Assembly (NCBI GenBank): GCA_023168345.1
Contig: AP025689.1
Location: forward strand, 174,001 to 238,000
DNA: 64,000 nt
From: Lysinibacillus sp. PLM2
Lineage (GTDB): Bacteria; Bacillota; Bacilli; Bacillales_A; Planococcaceae
Direction of reading: 5' to 3'
Shown here: positions 50,097 to 59,195 of the stretch, piece by piece
Position numbering within the stretch: position 1 is the stretch's first letter
Layout of the letters: every line of letters starts with the position of its first letter
Made by a program: the position numbers and the translations under genes
The notes under the pieces: model-generated
Seen by the model: the letters and a program-made list of their open reading frames with translations, nothing else
The model's database searches: none
Told to the model about the DNA's origin: nothing

Positions 50097-50157
50097 AAAA
50101 AGAGAGCTTATATATAAAATCGACTCGAGAGCTTATATATTATAAGTTCTCTTTTTT
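50097..50157 (+). terminator. Stem-loop between phnD and phnC
   Basis: Stem AAAAGAGAGCTTATA / TATAAGTTCTCTTTT followed by further T; the 14-mer GAGAGCTTATATAT occurs twice within it, so alternative pairings are possible. Probably partial termination favouring phnD expression. Confidence 0.7.
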
Positions 50158-50177
50158 AAAGTAAAGGGGTCCTATTA

Positions 50178-51026
50178 ATGCCGGTTATATTAGTTGATGA
50201 AAGTACTGCAAGTGAAAAATTGGAAAATAGTAAAAAGGTATTGGCAAAAGAAATAGGTACTGAAACGATATTAAAAATCAAAGACCTATATAAAAGCTAT
50301 AACAGTAAAACTCCAGTACTTTCAAATGTTGAAATGGAGTTAAAGCAAGGTGAATTTGTTTCTATTATTGGCCCTTCCGGAGCAGGAAAGTCAACGTTAC
50401 TCCGCTGTATTAATCGTATGATCGATCCAACTGAAGGTAGTGTCGTATTTGATAATATTGAAATGACGGAGCTAAATAAAAAAGAGTTACGTAAACAGCG
50501 TGCAAAGATAGGCATGGTATTCCAGCATTATAATTTAGTTTCTAGATTAACTGTATTTGAGAATGTACTACATGGCCGCTTTGGTTATAAATCGACATTA
50601 CAAGGGGTTCTTAGTATTTTTTCTGAAAAGGAAAAACAATTAGCTTTGGATATTTTAGATAAGTTAGGGATGAAGGAATTTGCATATAAGCGCTGTGACC
50701 AATTAAGTGGAGGTCAAAAACAACGCGTTGGTATTGCACGGGCATTAGTTCAACAACCAAAACTTTTATTATGTGATGAGCCGATTGCATCTCTTGACCC
50801 AAATTCGTCGAAGGTGATTATGGATCACTTAAAACAAATCTGTGAAACAATGGGAATCACCGTGTTGGTGAACCTACATCAAGTAGAGGTTGCAGCGAAA
50901 TATTCTGATCGAATTATTGGATTAAATAAAGGACAAATCGTGTTTGAAGGACTTCCAAAAGAACTCTCAAACTATGCAATTCGTGATATTTATGGCTCAG
51001 ATTTAGGAGATTTGTTAGTTGAATAG
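50178..51026 (+). CDS. phnC: Phosphonate ABC transporter ATP-binding protein PhnC
   Basis: A 282-residue ABC ATPase: Walker A GPSGAGKST, MVFQHYNLVSRLTVFENVLHG (PhnC-type Q-loop region), signature LSGGQKQR, Walker B LLLCDEPIASLDP, and NLHQVEVA in place of the usual TH switch, as is typical for PhnC. An extra N-terminal stretch of about 30 residues precedes the domain. AAAGGGG site. Powers PhnE1/PhnE2. Confidence 0.9.
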   Translation: MPVILVDESTASEKLENSKKVLAKEIGTETILKIKDLYKSYNSKTPVLSNVEMELKQGEFVSIIGPSGAGKSTLLRCINRMIDPTEGSVVFDNIEMTELNKKELRKQRAKIGMVFQHYNLVSRLTVFENVLHGRFGYKSTLQGVLSIFSEKEKQLALDILDKLGMKEFAYKRCDQLSGGQKQRVGIARALVQQPKLLLCDEPIASLDPNSSKVIMDHLKQICETMGITVLVNLHQVEVAAKYSDRIIGLNKGQIVFEGLPKELSNYAIRDIYGSDLGDLLVE

Positions 51027-51037
51027 GGGGTGGAATC

Positions 51038-51829
51038 TTGAATGCAAAAATAGATGTTATTAAGAAAAAGCGTATTCAGTTAACATTGATTTTTATCGTA
51101 ATTTTACTAGTTGTTTTTGGTGCAAAAACCTTAACGGAATTTAGTTTTGCTGAAGGAATCATGTCTATTCCAGGGACTTTAATATGGATGGGAGCTAATC
51201 TAATACCTAACGCTGAAGCTATGGAAAACTTTCCTAAGGTACTGGAAAAGTTATGGGAAACAATCGTTCTATCTGTTATTTCAACAACAACAGCTGGTAT
51301 AGCAGCTTTGTTCTTTGCCTTATTTGGATCAAAAACAACTAAAATTAATCAACCAATTGCAATATTTTCTCGCTTTATCGCTTCAGTATTTCGTAATATT
51401 CCAGTTGTTGCATGGGCCTTAGTACTTGTTATCTCCTTTGGACATAATGTTGTTACAGGATATCTAGCGTTATTCTTTACGACGTTCGGGTTTTTGGTTC
51501 GTGCTTTCATGGAAACAATTGATGAAGCGAGTGTTGATTCTGTTGAGGCATTAAATGCAACAGGGGCAACATATTTCCAAATGGTTTTTAGAGGGGTTAT
51601 TCCAGATACACTCCCTCAAATGATCAGCTGGGTCTTTTTCATGATCGATACAAATATTCGAAATGCTACATTGGTGGGCTTATTAACAGGTACGGGAATT
51701 GGTTATATTTTTGATCTGTATTATAAACGATTAGATTATCCGACTGTGGGTTTAATTACTGTCGCGATAATTGTTGTCGTCATTGTAATTGAACTAATTT
51801 CGAATAAAGTAAGGAGGTTGATTTTATAA
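51038..51829 (+). CDS. phnE: Phosphonate ABC transporter permease PhnE (first copy)
   Basis: A 263-residue permease with about six helices. The EAA-like loop that meets PhnC reads VDSVEALNATGATYFQMVFRGVIP. SVFRNIPVVAWALVLVISFG is a conserved PhnE helix. TTG start behind GGGGGTGG, 11 bases after phnC. Stop overlaps the start of the second permease by one base; the two likely form a heterodimer. Confidence 0.88.
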   Translation: MNAKIDVIKKKRIQLTLIFIVILLVVFGAKTLTEFSFAEGIMSIPGTLIWMGANLIPNAEAMENFPKVLEKLWETIVLSVISTTTAGIAALFFALFGSKTTKINQPIAIFSRFIASVFRNIPVVAWALVLVISFGHNVVTGYLALFFTTFGFLVRAFMETIDEASVDSVEALNATGATYFQMVFRGVIPDTLPQMISWVFFMIDTNIRNATLVGLLTGTGIGYIFDLYYKRLDYPTVGLITVAIIVVVIVIELISNKVRRLIL

Positions 51830-52677
51830 TGCAAGTTTCTGAAACTTCGACAAGAGAGACGATACAGGTACGCAACGGTAAAATACAGATTAGAACATTT
51901 AATCGATCAAATTTTATTTTACAATTAACGTTATCCGTTCTACTGATTTTCACAGTAGTGGCACCTTTCTTTTTAGACTATAAATCAATTGATTTACAAC
52001 GGGCGATCTTCTATACATTTGATAATTTAAAAATGATGTTCTTACAACCAGCTTTAACTCAAGTAACACTAGGGGCGGCGTTATATCAAATTTTAATAAC
52101 ACTTGCCCTAGCTTTTTTATCAACTATAATTGGGGCATTTATTTCCTTCTTTTTAGCAATTGCTTGCGCAAAAAACCTAGCACCCTCCTTTTTATCAAAT
52201 AGTATCATTACGTTCAATTCGATTGTTCGAGCGATCCCAACTGTACTTTGGGTACTCATTTTCGCCATTGTTGCAGGTTTGGGTAGTGTTGCAGCAGTAT
52301 TAGGCATGACATTACACACGATTGCTTATTTAACGAAGGCGTATTCCGAGTCATTTGAAGAAATTGATGATGGGATGATTGAAGCATTACGTGCAACAGG
52401 CGCAAAATGGTGGCATATTATTATTCATGTTGTTTTACCTCAAACTTCGTCATATATGATTTCATGGACATTTTTACGTTTTGAAATAAATTACGGTGTT
52501 GCTATTGCCATGGGTGCAGCTGCAGCAGCTGGCGGTATTGGATTTGAATTGTTCATGTCATCAAGCTTCTACTATGATTTACATGAGGTTGGTGCGATTA
52601 CTTATTTTGCTTTAATCATTGCAATCATTTTAGAATTAATATCTGTTCGAATTAAAAATAGTCTAATAGGAAAGTGA
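51829..52677 (+). CDS. phnE: Phosphonate ABC transporter permease PhnE (second copy)
   Basis: A 282-residue permease, paralogous to the preceding gene: SIVRAIPTVLWVLIFAIVAG parallels the IPVVAW helix, and the EAA loop reads DGMIEALRATGAKWWHIIIHVVLP. An N-terminal cytoplasmic tail of about 30 residues precedes the first helix. AAGGAGG lies in the end of the first permease gene. Last gene of the phosphonate island. Confidence 0.88.
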   Translation: MQVSETSTRETIQVRNGKIQIRTFNRSNFILQLTLSVLLIFTVVAPFFLDYKSIDLQRAIFYTFDNLKMMFLQPALTQVTLGAALYQILITLALAFLSTIIGAFISFFLAIACAKNLAPSFLSNSIITFNSIVRAIPTVLWVLIFAIVAGLGSVAAVLGMTLHTIAYLTKAYSESFEEIDDGMIEALRATGAKWWHIIIHVVLPQTSSYMISWTFLRFEINYGVAIAMGAAAAAGGIGFELFMSSSFYYDLHEVGAITYFALIIAIILELISVRIKNSLIGK

Positions 52678-52735
52678 TTAGAAATGGTTTAAAAGCGAAT
52701 TGTATTTAAATCATTTAGTATGAAAAAGACTATGA

Positions 52736-52769
52736 AGCGGCATTCCTTTAATTGGAATGTCGTTTTTTT
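52736..52769 (+). terminator. Terminator of the phosphonate transporter operon
   Basis: Stem GCGGCATTCC / GGAATGTCGT with a seven-base loop and T7. Confidence 0.85.
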
Positions 52770-52864
52770 GATTTTAGTATACTAATAGCTAGAAGAGGTT
52801 AATAAATTTATTATTATTATGTATAATAGGGAAAAGTTAATTAAAAAATTTTGAGGTGCAAAAA

Positions 52865-53980
52865 ATGGGTCAAGTGCAAACTTACGAAGAAGTCATCTAT
52901 AGTTGGTTTGATCATTTTCACGCAAATCCAGAGGTAAGCTGGAATGAAATAGAAACAACAAAGAAAATCGCTTCTATATTAGATGAAATGAACATTCCTA
53001 ATAAAACGTTTTCTGATGTAACTGGGTTAGTCGCAGAAATTGGGCAAGGCGATGAAGTCATTGCCGTTCGAGCTGATATCGATGCATTATGGCAAGAAGT
53101 AGATGGGGAAATGAAAGCAAATCATTCTTGTGGACATGATGCCAATATCTCTATGGTACTAGGGGCTTTACTAAAGTTAAAAGACGAAAAATTGAAAAAA
53201 CGAATTCGATTTATTTTTCAACCAGCTGAGGAAACTGGCGGCGGGGCTATTGAAATGGTGAGACATGGCGTGATTGATGATGTATCACATCTTTTTGGTA
53301 TCCACTTACGCCCAATTGAAGAGCTTCCTTTTGGCAAAGTGACACCTGCTATTCATCATGGTGCAGCACTATTTTTAAGTGGATCAATTCATGGAATCGA
53401 TGCTCATGGTGCTAGACCACATCAAGGAAAAAATGCTATTGACATATTGTTTACAATTCAACAAATGCTTAAAAATATATATTTAAACCCATTTGACGTC
53501 TATAGTGCAAAGCTAACGAAAATAGTTGCAGACGGAGGAAGTACGAATATTATTCCTGGAAATGCTACATTTTCAATGGACGTCAGAGCACAAAAAAATT
53601 CGGTTTTGGACGAACTTCAAATTCGAATTAATGGAATATTAAAACAAGTAAGTGAAATGTTTGATACAGAAATCGAATGGAAATGGGTAGATAAAACACC
53701 TGGTGCTGAAGTATCTGATGAAGCAATGGATATTGCGAAGAAATCCATCATAGAAGCATTGGATGATTCCTATTTAGAGAAACCAATTTTAACTTCTGGT
53801 AGTGATGATTTTCATTTTTACACTGTATTAAGACCAAACTTAAAGGCTGCAATGATAGGAATTGGTGCAGATTTAACACCAGGATTGCATCATCCTAAAA
53901 TGACATTTAAAAAAGAGTCATTAATAATCGGCTCAAATGTATTAACAACAATTCTTCGTAATGCTGCAAATCAAATATGA
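52865..53980 (+). CDS. M20 amidohydrolase, AmhX-like or N-acyl-L-amino-acid hydrolase
   Basis: A 371-residue M20 metallohydrolase: VRADIDALW, HSCGHDANISMVLGAL, QPAEETGGGAIEM, GIHLRPIEELP and GLHHPKM. VRADIDALW replaces the usual ADIDALP, and sequence character resembles B. subtilis AmhX. It is the first of three tightly spaced genes followed by an enolase-superfamily epimerase and a GNAT, which suggests deacylation of N-acyl-L-amino acids in a D- to L-amino acid route. Start 52865 follows GAGGTG; GTG 52856 is upstream. Confidence 0.8.
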   Translation: MGQVQTYEEVIYSWFDHFHANPEVSWNEIETTKKIASILDEMNIPNKTFSDVTGLVAEIGQGDEVIAVRADIDALWQEVDGEMKANHSCGHDANISMVLGALLKLKDEKLKKRIRFIFQPAEETGGGAIEMVRHGVIDDVSHLFGIHLRPIEELPFGKVTPAIHHGAALFLSGSIHGIDAHGARPHQGKNAIDILFTIQQMLKNIYLNPFDVYSAKLTKIVADGGSTNIIPGNATFSMDVRAQKNSVLDELQIRINGILKQVSEMFDTEIEWKWVDKTPGAEVSDEAMDIAKKSIIEALDDSYLEKPILTSGSDDFHFYTVLRPNLKAAMIGIGADLTPGLHHPKMTFKKESLIIGSNVLTTILRNAANQI

Positions 53981-54015
53981 ACATACTTATTTCATGAGAA
54001 GGAAGTAAATTATTT

Positions 54016-55131
54016 ATGAAAATTAAACAAATAGAAGTATTCGCTATACATTTACCATTAATTCAACCCTTTATCATAAGCTATGCAACCTATCCACATA
54101 TCCCATCTATTATTGTTAAGCTAACGACTGAATGTGGAGAAATTGGCTGGGGAGAAAGTGTGCCAGATGAGCATATTACTGGGGAAACACCCGCCTCTAC
54201 ATATGCTTTAATTAAAAACACATTAGCGCCATTAATGATTGGTAAAAACCCGATGGAATTTGAAAAAATTCATGACCTAATGGACAAAACGGTAAAACGT
54301 GCGCCTGCTGCAAAAGCGGCAATTGATATCGCATGCTTTGATGTTGTTGGGAAAAAGTTAGGCGTGCCAGTTTATCAACTAATTGGAGGGCGCTATCATG
54401 AAAAGTTCCCAGTAACTCACGTGTTGAGCATTGGTGCACCTGAAAAAATGGCCGATGAAGCCGAAGAAAAAGTAAAAGAAGGTTACACTTCATTTAAGAT
54501 GAAGGTAGGCGTAAATATTGCTGATGATGTGAAGCGTATTGAAGCAGTTCGAGAGCGTGTTGGAGAAGAAATTGCAATTCGTGTTGATGTAAATCAAGGA
54601 TGGGAAAATAGTGCGAATACGTTAAGTGCATTACGACATTTAGAAAATTTAGGAATCGATTGGTTAGAGCAACCGGTCAATCAAGATGATATTGATGGTA
54701 TGGTGGAGATCAAATCGAAATCCTCTATCCCCCAAATGATCGATGAAGGCATTAAAGATATGAAAGATATGCGTGAAATTATTGCAAAACGTGCAGCAGA
54801 TAAAGTAAATATTAAACTAATGAAATGCGGTGGCATTTACCCAGCGATGAAGCTTGCGAATATGGCTGAAATGGCTGGTATTGAATGTCAAGTAGGGTCA
54901 ATGGTTGAGTCCTCTATCGGTTCAGCTGCAGGATTCCATGTAGCATTTTCGAAAAAAATAATGAAAAGTGTCGAATTAACAGGGCCATTAAAATTTTCAA
55001 AAGATATCGGCGATTTAAAGGAATGCTATCAAATTCCTTTCATTCAATTAAAAGAACTTGCAGGACTTGGCGTAACGGTCGATGAATCTATTTTGGCTGA
55101 ACTTACCCAACAATCAGACATTATAGAATAG
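54016..55131 (+). CDS. Enolase-superfamily racemase/epimerase (MLE subgroup)
   Basis: A 371-residue member of the muconate-lactonizing-enzyme subgroup. Catalytic features: FKMKVG (KxK, base 1), VDVNQG (metal Asp), EQPV (metal Glu), MIDEGI (metal Asp) and NIKLMKCGG (base 2 Lys). Such a KxK...K pair makes racemases or epimerases: N-succinylamino-acid racemase or L-Ala-D/L-Glu-type dipeptide epimerase. The IKLMKxGG and CQVGSMVES blocks are nearer to dipeptide epimerases such as YkfB, while the neighbours (M20, GNAT) favour N-acyl-amino-acid racemase. Spacing to both neighbours is short (35 and 8 bases). Confidence 0.8.
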   Translation: MKIKQIEVFAIHLPLIQPFIISYATYPHIPSIIVKLTTECGEIGWGESVPDEHITGETPASTYALIKNTLAPLMIGKNPMEFEKIHDLMDKTVKRAPAAKAAIDIACFDVVGKKLGVPVYQLIGGRYHEKFPVTHVLSIGAPEKMADEAEEKVKEGYTSFKMKVGVNIADDVKRIEAVRERVGEEIAIRVDVNQGWENSANTLSALRHLENLGIDWLEQPVNQDDIDGMVEIKSKSSIPQMIDEGIKDMKDMREIIAKRAADKVNIKLMKCGGIYPAMKLANMAEMAGIECQVGSMVESSIGSAAGFHVAFSKKIMKSVELTGPLKFSKDIGDLKECYQIPFIQLKELAGLGVTVDESILAELTQQSDIIE

Positions 55132-55139
55132 GTGAAAAC

Positions 55140-55835
55140 ATGAATCAGATTATACATGAAGAATATCTTGGGGAGACACACTATAAAGTTTTTGTTTTAT
55201 CAAAAGCTGAGATACCTGAAGTACTTTCTTTACAAGAAGTTGTTTATGAAGCTTTACCAAACAAAGAAATTTTACAACCATTATCAGAAGAAGAATTCTC
55301 TTATATTGTTAGTGGCAACGGGCTTCTAATCGGAGCCTATGTGGATGAAAGATTAATTGCATTTCGTGCTGTGGTTGTTCCTCAAATAGATGAAGAACAT
55401 CTTGGTTATGATCTAGGATTAACTGAAGAGTCTGAATTAAAACGCATTATGTATCAAGAAATCTCGAATGTTCATCCGGATTATCGAGGTTATGGCTTAC
55501 AAAAAACTTTAGCAAAAGTGATCATGCAGCAAATTGATAAGAGTCAGTTTGATTATCTTTGTACAACAGTCATGCCTTACAATATTCCAAGTCTAAAAGA
55601 CAAGTTTTCTCAAGGCTTTTACATAATTAGCGTGAAATATATTTATGGTGGAAAATTACGATATGTATTTGCTTTAAATTTGCAAAAAAAGATACAATTT
55701 GAAAAGGAAACAAAAGAAGTTTCAATGGGCGATATAAAAGGTCAGCAACAATTACTAAAAGATGGTTTTGTAGGTGTTTTAATGAAACCAAAAGAAGCTG
55801 ATTGGGTTGTTGAATATCGTAAGCTAATGAAATAA
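55140..55835 (+). CDS. GNAT acyltransferase of the epimerase operon
   Basis: A 231-residue GNAT protein: EISNVHPDYRGYGLQKTLAK carries the acyl-CoA-binding R/Q-x-x-G-x-G/A loop (YRGYGLQ), and TTVMPYNIPSLKDKFSQGF is the typical strand-helix region. Longer than usual, with an extra C-terminal domain of about 50 residues. In a Geobacillus pathway, a GNAT succinylates D-amino acids, a racemase of the enolase superfamily inverts them and an M20 enzyme releases the L-form. The three genes here match these three activities. Nine bases after the epimerase gene. Confidence 0.72.
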   Translation: MNQIIHEEYLGETHYKVFVLSKAEIPEVLSLQEVVYEALPNKEILQPLSEEEFSYIVSGNGLLIGAYVDERLIAFRAVVVPQIDEEHLGYDLGLTEESELKRIMYQEISNVHPDYRGYGLQKTLAKVIMQQIDKSQFDYLCTTVMPYNIPSLKDKFSQGFYIISVKYIYGGKLRYVFALNLQKKIQFEKETKEVSMGDIKGQQQLLKDGFVGVLMKPKEADWVVEYRKLMK

Positions 55836-55857
55836 TAAACCATTTCCAATTGATAGA

Positions 55858-55890
55858 GGCGATACCTTCCAAAAGAGGTATCGTTTTTTT
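55858..55890 (+). terminator. Terminator of the epimerase operon
   Basis: Stem GCGATACC / GGTATCGT with a T7 tail, about 25 bases after the GNAT stop. It lies inside the long frame upstream of the next gene and thus rules out an early start for that gene. Confidence 0.85.
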
Positions 55891-55978
55891 ATGTAGAAAT
55901 TTCGCTAGAGGGTGCATGTTTTTCAAAATAGCACAAATGATAACTAATATAAGAATACATAAAAAGGGTGGTGGTACG

Positions 55979-56731
55979 ATGATGGAATTTAAGGAATTTG
56001 GTGATAGTAGAAATCCTAAAATCATGTTAATTCATGGAATGGCTACAACATGGGATGTTTGTTATAAAGCTGCAATCGATGAATTGAAAAATGATTTTTT
56101 TATTATTGTACCAGTATTAGATGGACATAATCCAAATGAACAGTCGGATTTTTGTTCTATACAAGATGCAGCTAATAAGATTGAAAAATATGTCTTACAT
56201 CAACATAGTGGCAAATTATATGCAGCAAGCGGATTTTCAATGGGTGGTACTATTTTAATACAAATATTGGCTAACCAAGTTTTGCAAATTCGTAGAGTAG
56301 TGCTGGATGCTGCTTATTGTGCACCCATTGGAGTATTTTCAAAACTTTGTACAAAACTTTTAGTATCCCAAATATGCAGAGTGAAAGAAAATAAACCGTT
56401 TCATTATTTAATGAGGAAAGTGATGGAGTTTGGAAAGTTCGATGAAGATGCCTTTCGAAAAGCATTTTTCTCTGATATATCTCAAAAAAGCATTATGAAC
56501 TGTTTAGGACAGCTTCTAGAATATAAAATACCTAAAAATTTAAGCGCTATAAAAGCAGATGTAACATACTGGTACGGTAGCCATGAATCATTTGCTGCAA
56601 AATCAGCAAGGAATTTGAAAAAAGCATTACCTCATTTGAAAATTCGATCTTTTGATAAATATGGACATGGCGAGTTGTTTACAAAGTATCCTAAACAAGG
56701 GGTTTCAGAGCTGAAAAGACTATTTGTTTAA
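55979..56731 (+). CDS. Alpha/beta-hydrolase family protein
   Basis: A 250-residue alpha/beta hydrolase: MLIHGMATTWDV (oxyanion region), nucleophile elbow GFSMGG and C-terminal KYGHGELF with the catalytic His. A Cys-containing cap region (about 130-180) is helical. Substrate unknown. The frame is open back to 55850, but a terminator lies there and AAAGGGTGGTGG precedes the ATG pair at 55979/55982. Monocistronic. Confidence 0.75.
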   Translation: MMEFKEFGDSRNPKIMLIHGMATTWDVCYKAAIDELKNDFFIIVPVLDGHNPNEQSDFCSIQDAANKIEKYVLHQHSGKLYAASGFSMGGTILIQILANQVLQIRRVVLDAAYCAPIGVFSKLCTKLLVSQICRVKENKPFHYLMRKVMEFGKFDEDAFRKAFFSDISQKSIMNCLGQLLEYKIPKNLSAIKADVTYWYGSHESFAAKSARNLKKALPHLKIRSFDKYGHGELFTKYPKQGVSELKRLFV

Positions 56732-56754
56732 GGGGTTTTTTCATTTCGAATGAT

Positions 56755-56802
56755 AAAAACTACCTGAGAGGAATTTTTTAAAAACCTCACAGGTAGCTTT
56801 TA
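56755..56802. terminator. Bidirectional terminator between hydrolase and fhuF-like gene
   Basis: Stem AACTACCTGAGAGG / CCTCACAGGTAGCTTT around an AT-rich loop, with TTTTAT to the right and AAAAAC to the left, so it can act on both strands. Confidence 0.8.
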
Positions 56803-57507
56803 TTTCATCGGACAAAACTCACAATGTTTAAGCCCAGGAATATCCTTGGAGAAGCAACAGCTTTTTCGTACAGGCTTCCCAATAAGGTCAACGGGACTTT
56901 TCCCTCCTGTATATTGATAAAACCAGGATTTATTTGAAAAGAGCTCCCACACTTTTTTATCTTCCAATATTTCTAAATCCTCAAATGCACGGTCTGCTAA
57001 GCCAGGATTTTCTAGTAACTCGTAATAATTCCAGAGCATGTAACCAAAAATGTTTTCCCATAACGTAAGAGGCGAAATGGTTGTTGACTTACGAAGCTGG
57101 ATAATCATTTCATGTACTTGGAATAACAGCTTGGAAATGACTCGTTCTCTTTCATGATCTTCTACATAGCGAAAATCTGTTGCAGTTATAAATGTACCTA
57201 AAGTATTTACGCCATATTCATGAACTAGGCTAAAGCGGACATCTACTCGTTTTCCTTCCCAAATCATATCGTAGGCAGCAAGCATATAAAATTGCATGGC
57301 AATAAACATTCCGTAGCGTCTTCCGAAATGGGATATCGCTGCAGCTTCTGTGCCAGCATTTGTGATTCCCATCATTAAATTACGAAAATCGGTTAAATAA
57401 AAATCTTTATGTAAATTTTCTAATGTGAAAAGAGGTTTATCTGGATTATCAGTATAGATGCTATAAGAATTTAGCATTCTTAATTGATCGTAAGTTAAAG
57501 CGGGCAT
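56800..57507 (-). CDS. FhuF-like siderophore-iron reductase
   Basis: A 235-residue cytoplasmic protein whose C terminus has the FhuF-type [2Fe-2S] ligand pattern C-C-x10-C-x2-C (SCCFSKDIPGLKHCEFCP). FhuF proteins reduce ferric hydroxamate siderophores to release iron. The N-terminal part is helical (GMFIAMQFYMLAAYDMIWEG). ATG preceded by AAAGGAATGGTGAGG. No transporter genes are adjacent and a Fur box was not recognised upstream, so the siderophore link rests on the Cys pattern. Confidence 0.75.
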   Translation of the reverse strand: MPALTYDQLRMLNSYSIYTDNPDKPLFTLENLHKDFYLTDFRNLMMGITNAGTEAAAISHFGRRYGMFIAMQFYMLAAYDMIWEGKRVDVRFSLVHEYGVNTLGTFITATDFRYVEDHERERVISKLLFQVHEMIIQLRKSTTISPLTLWENIFGYMLWNYYELLENPGLADRAFEDLEILEDKKVWELFSNKSWFYQYTGGKSPVDLIGKPVRKSCCFSKDIPGLKHCEFCPMK

Positions 57508-57628
57508 ACCTCACCATTCCTTTCATTATTACTATATCACTTAATTAAATAATGTGAGCAATATTAGTATACAAATTGAATAATACAATATAAAATGTAC
57601 AAAACAGATGTGAAAGGTAGGTATTATA

Positions 57629-58060
57629 ATGTCGAAGGTCCAATCAATACCACGTCCTTTAGTTCGAGTGAATCAATGGACCATTTTCATTTCAGTAATC
57701 GTAACATGGGTAACCGGCTTAGAATGGATTTTAGCTATTCCTTTAGTCGCGAATTTGATGGGGATAGTATTTAATTTTAATCCAATAATGAAGTTTGCTA
57801 GATTGTTTCTAATTAAAGAGGGGAAAAACTACATTCCAGAAGATGTGACGCAACAAAAATTTAACGCTTGTATTGCAGTTGTTTGTTTAACGGGGGGATT
57901 CCTTAGCTTCTTATTAGACTGGAATATTGTAGGCTACATCTTTACAGTAATGGTCGCAGTTGCATCCCTTATCGCAATATTAGGATTTTGCGTAGGCTGC
58001 TTTATTTTTTATCAACTCAAAATGTTTAAATATCGTAAATCTTTAAAACGCACTTCATAA
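57629..58060 (+). CDS. DUF4395 membrane protein
   Basis: A 143-residue integral membrane protein with four helices; N-terminal IPRPLVRVNQWTIFISVI and C-terminal AILGFCVGCFIFYQLKMF contain the DUF4395 features (VRxxQ and GFCxGC). The Cys pair in the last helix hints at a redox or thiol-transfer role as suggested for DUF4395 proteins near rhodanese or thioredoxin genes. Good GTGAAAGG site. Monocistronic. Confidence 0.75.
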   Translation: MSKVQSIPRPLVRVNQWTIFISVIVTWVTGLEWILAIPLVANLMGIVFNFNPIMKFARLFLIKEGKNYIPEDVTQQKFNACIAVVCLTGGFLSFLLDWNIVGYIFTVMVAVASLIAILGFCVGCFIFYQLKMFKYRKSLKRTS

Positions 58061-58106
58061 AAAAGAGGTTGAATCAGCATGAAACATGGTTCAACCTCTT
58101 TTTATT
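58061..58106. terminator. Terminator between DUF4395 and DMT exporter genes
   Basis: Stem AAAGAGGTTGAA / TTCAACCTCTTT with flanking A-run and T-run, suited to both convergent transcripts. Confidence 0.82.
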
Positions 58107-58117
58107 TACAGAGTATT

Positions 58118-59065
58118 TTATGAAATTTTGGACTTTTTTGATTGTAGCATTGTATGGTAGCTATGCAAAAGCATGCCGATAACTATGATAGCTAATCCGA
58201 TTAATGCAATTGGCTCCGGTAGAGCAATACCGAGAAGTATCATTTCACCGATAATGACAAACAAAACTTCTGTAGATTGAGTTGCTTCGACAGCGGCGAG
58301 TTTTCCTTGGTCATCGCGAACTCTATCTGTGGCAATAAAGAATAACACAGTTGCAATGACACCGGAACTAATGGCAACAATAAGTGATTGGAATACTTGG
58401 CTTGCTGATGGTAAACCAACTGTGAATAAAGCAAATACTGCCATAACAATCCATGCTGGTAGTGAAGCAATCGTCATACCTAGTACTCTTTGATATGTAT
58501 CAAGTCGTCCATCACAAACTTCCATCATTTTTCGATTCCCCAATGGATAAGCAAATGCAGCTATGATGACGGGTAAAATTCCTAAAATCAATATGTCCAT
58601 CGAAACTGTTTGAGCTTGTGGTATTTGAATAAGAACGATACCTATTAAAATGACACAAGAGATTAGTAAAGATATAACAGGAATCTTTTGTCTATGTATT
58701 TGATCCCCAATTTTCAGCGAGAATAGAGGTGCGAGTAGTACTCCAGCAACAATTGTAAGTTGCCATGTTCCTGAAACAAGCCATCCCGGTCCAAATGAAG
58801 CAGCAAAGGTGAGTGGAGCGTAAAACAATACAAACCCGACAAAAGACCAAACGAGCCATTGAACAGGTTGACGTTTCACTTCGTTTTCCATCGTTTTCCA
58901 GCCTTTACGGTAAAAGACGATTATAAATAGAAACGGGAGCATAAAAAAGAAACGTAATGATGCGCTCCATAGCCAACTCCCTCCATCAAGCTCCATAGAA
59001 TGGTTTAATATAAATGTAACAGCAAAGAATAGCGCTGCTAAAATTCCGAGTGAAATTTCCTTCAT
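58118..59065 (-). CDS. DMT superfamily multidrug-resistance-type exporter
   Basis: A 315-residue protein with ten membrane helices (two EamA-like halves). Segments such as FAVTFILNHSMELDGGSWLWSA at the start, FGPGWLVSGTWQLTIVAGVL and AAVEATQSTEVLFVIIGEMI match the Emre_multi branch of the drug/metabolite transporter superfamily. Substrate unknown. The ATG lacks a strong ribosome site (GTAGGTTTTTAAG). Monocistronic and convergent with the DUF4395 gene. Confidence 0.75.
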   Translation of the reverse strand: MKEISLGILAALFFAVTFILNHSMELDGGSWLWSASLRFFFMLPFLFIIVFYRKGWKTMENEVKRQPVQWLVWSFVGFVLFYAPLTFAASFGPGWLVSGTWQLTIVAGVLLAPLFSLKIGDQIHRQKIPVISLLISCVILIGIVLIQIPQAQTVSMDILILGILPVIIAAFAYPLGNRKMMEVCDGRLDTYQRVLGMTIASLPAWIVMAVFALFTVGLPSASQVFQSLIVAISSGVIATVLFFIATDRVRDDQGKLAAVEATQSTEVLFVIIGEMILLGIALPEPIALIGLAIIVIGMLLHSYHTMLQSKKSKIS

Positions 59066-59149
59066 CTTAAAAACCTACTTTCATACTGCGAGTTTAATAG
59101 ATAAAAATGACTAATGCAAAACTTTTAGAAATATTCTGACATATAAAAG

Positions 59150-59187
59150 GGGAAAATAAGCGAAGCAAGCATTGTAGCTTACTTCGC
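59150..59187 (-). terminator. Terminator of pepT
   Basis: On the minus strand stem GCGAAGTAAGC / GCTTGCTTCGC with TTATTTT after it, nine bases beyond the pepT stop. Confidence 0.82.
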
Positions 59188-59195
59188 GTCGTTTT

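Noticed and set aside
57508-57628. Fur box before the fhuF-like gene
   Set aside because: The AT-rich region contains no convincing 19-bp Fur palindrome, so iron control is not claimed.
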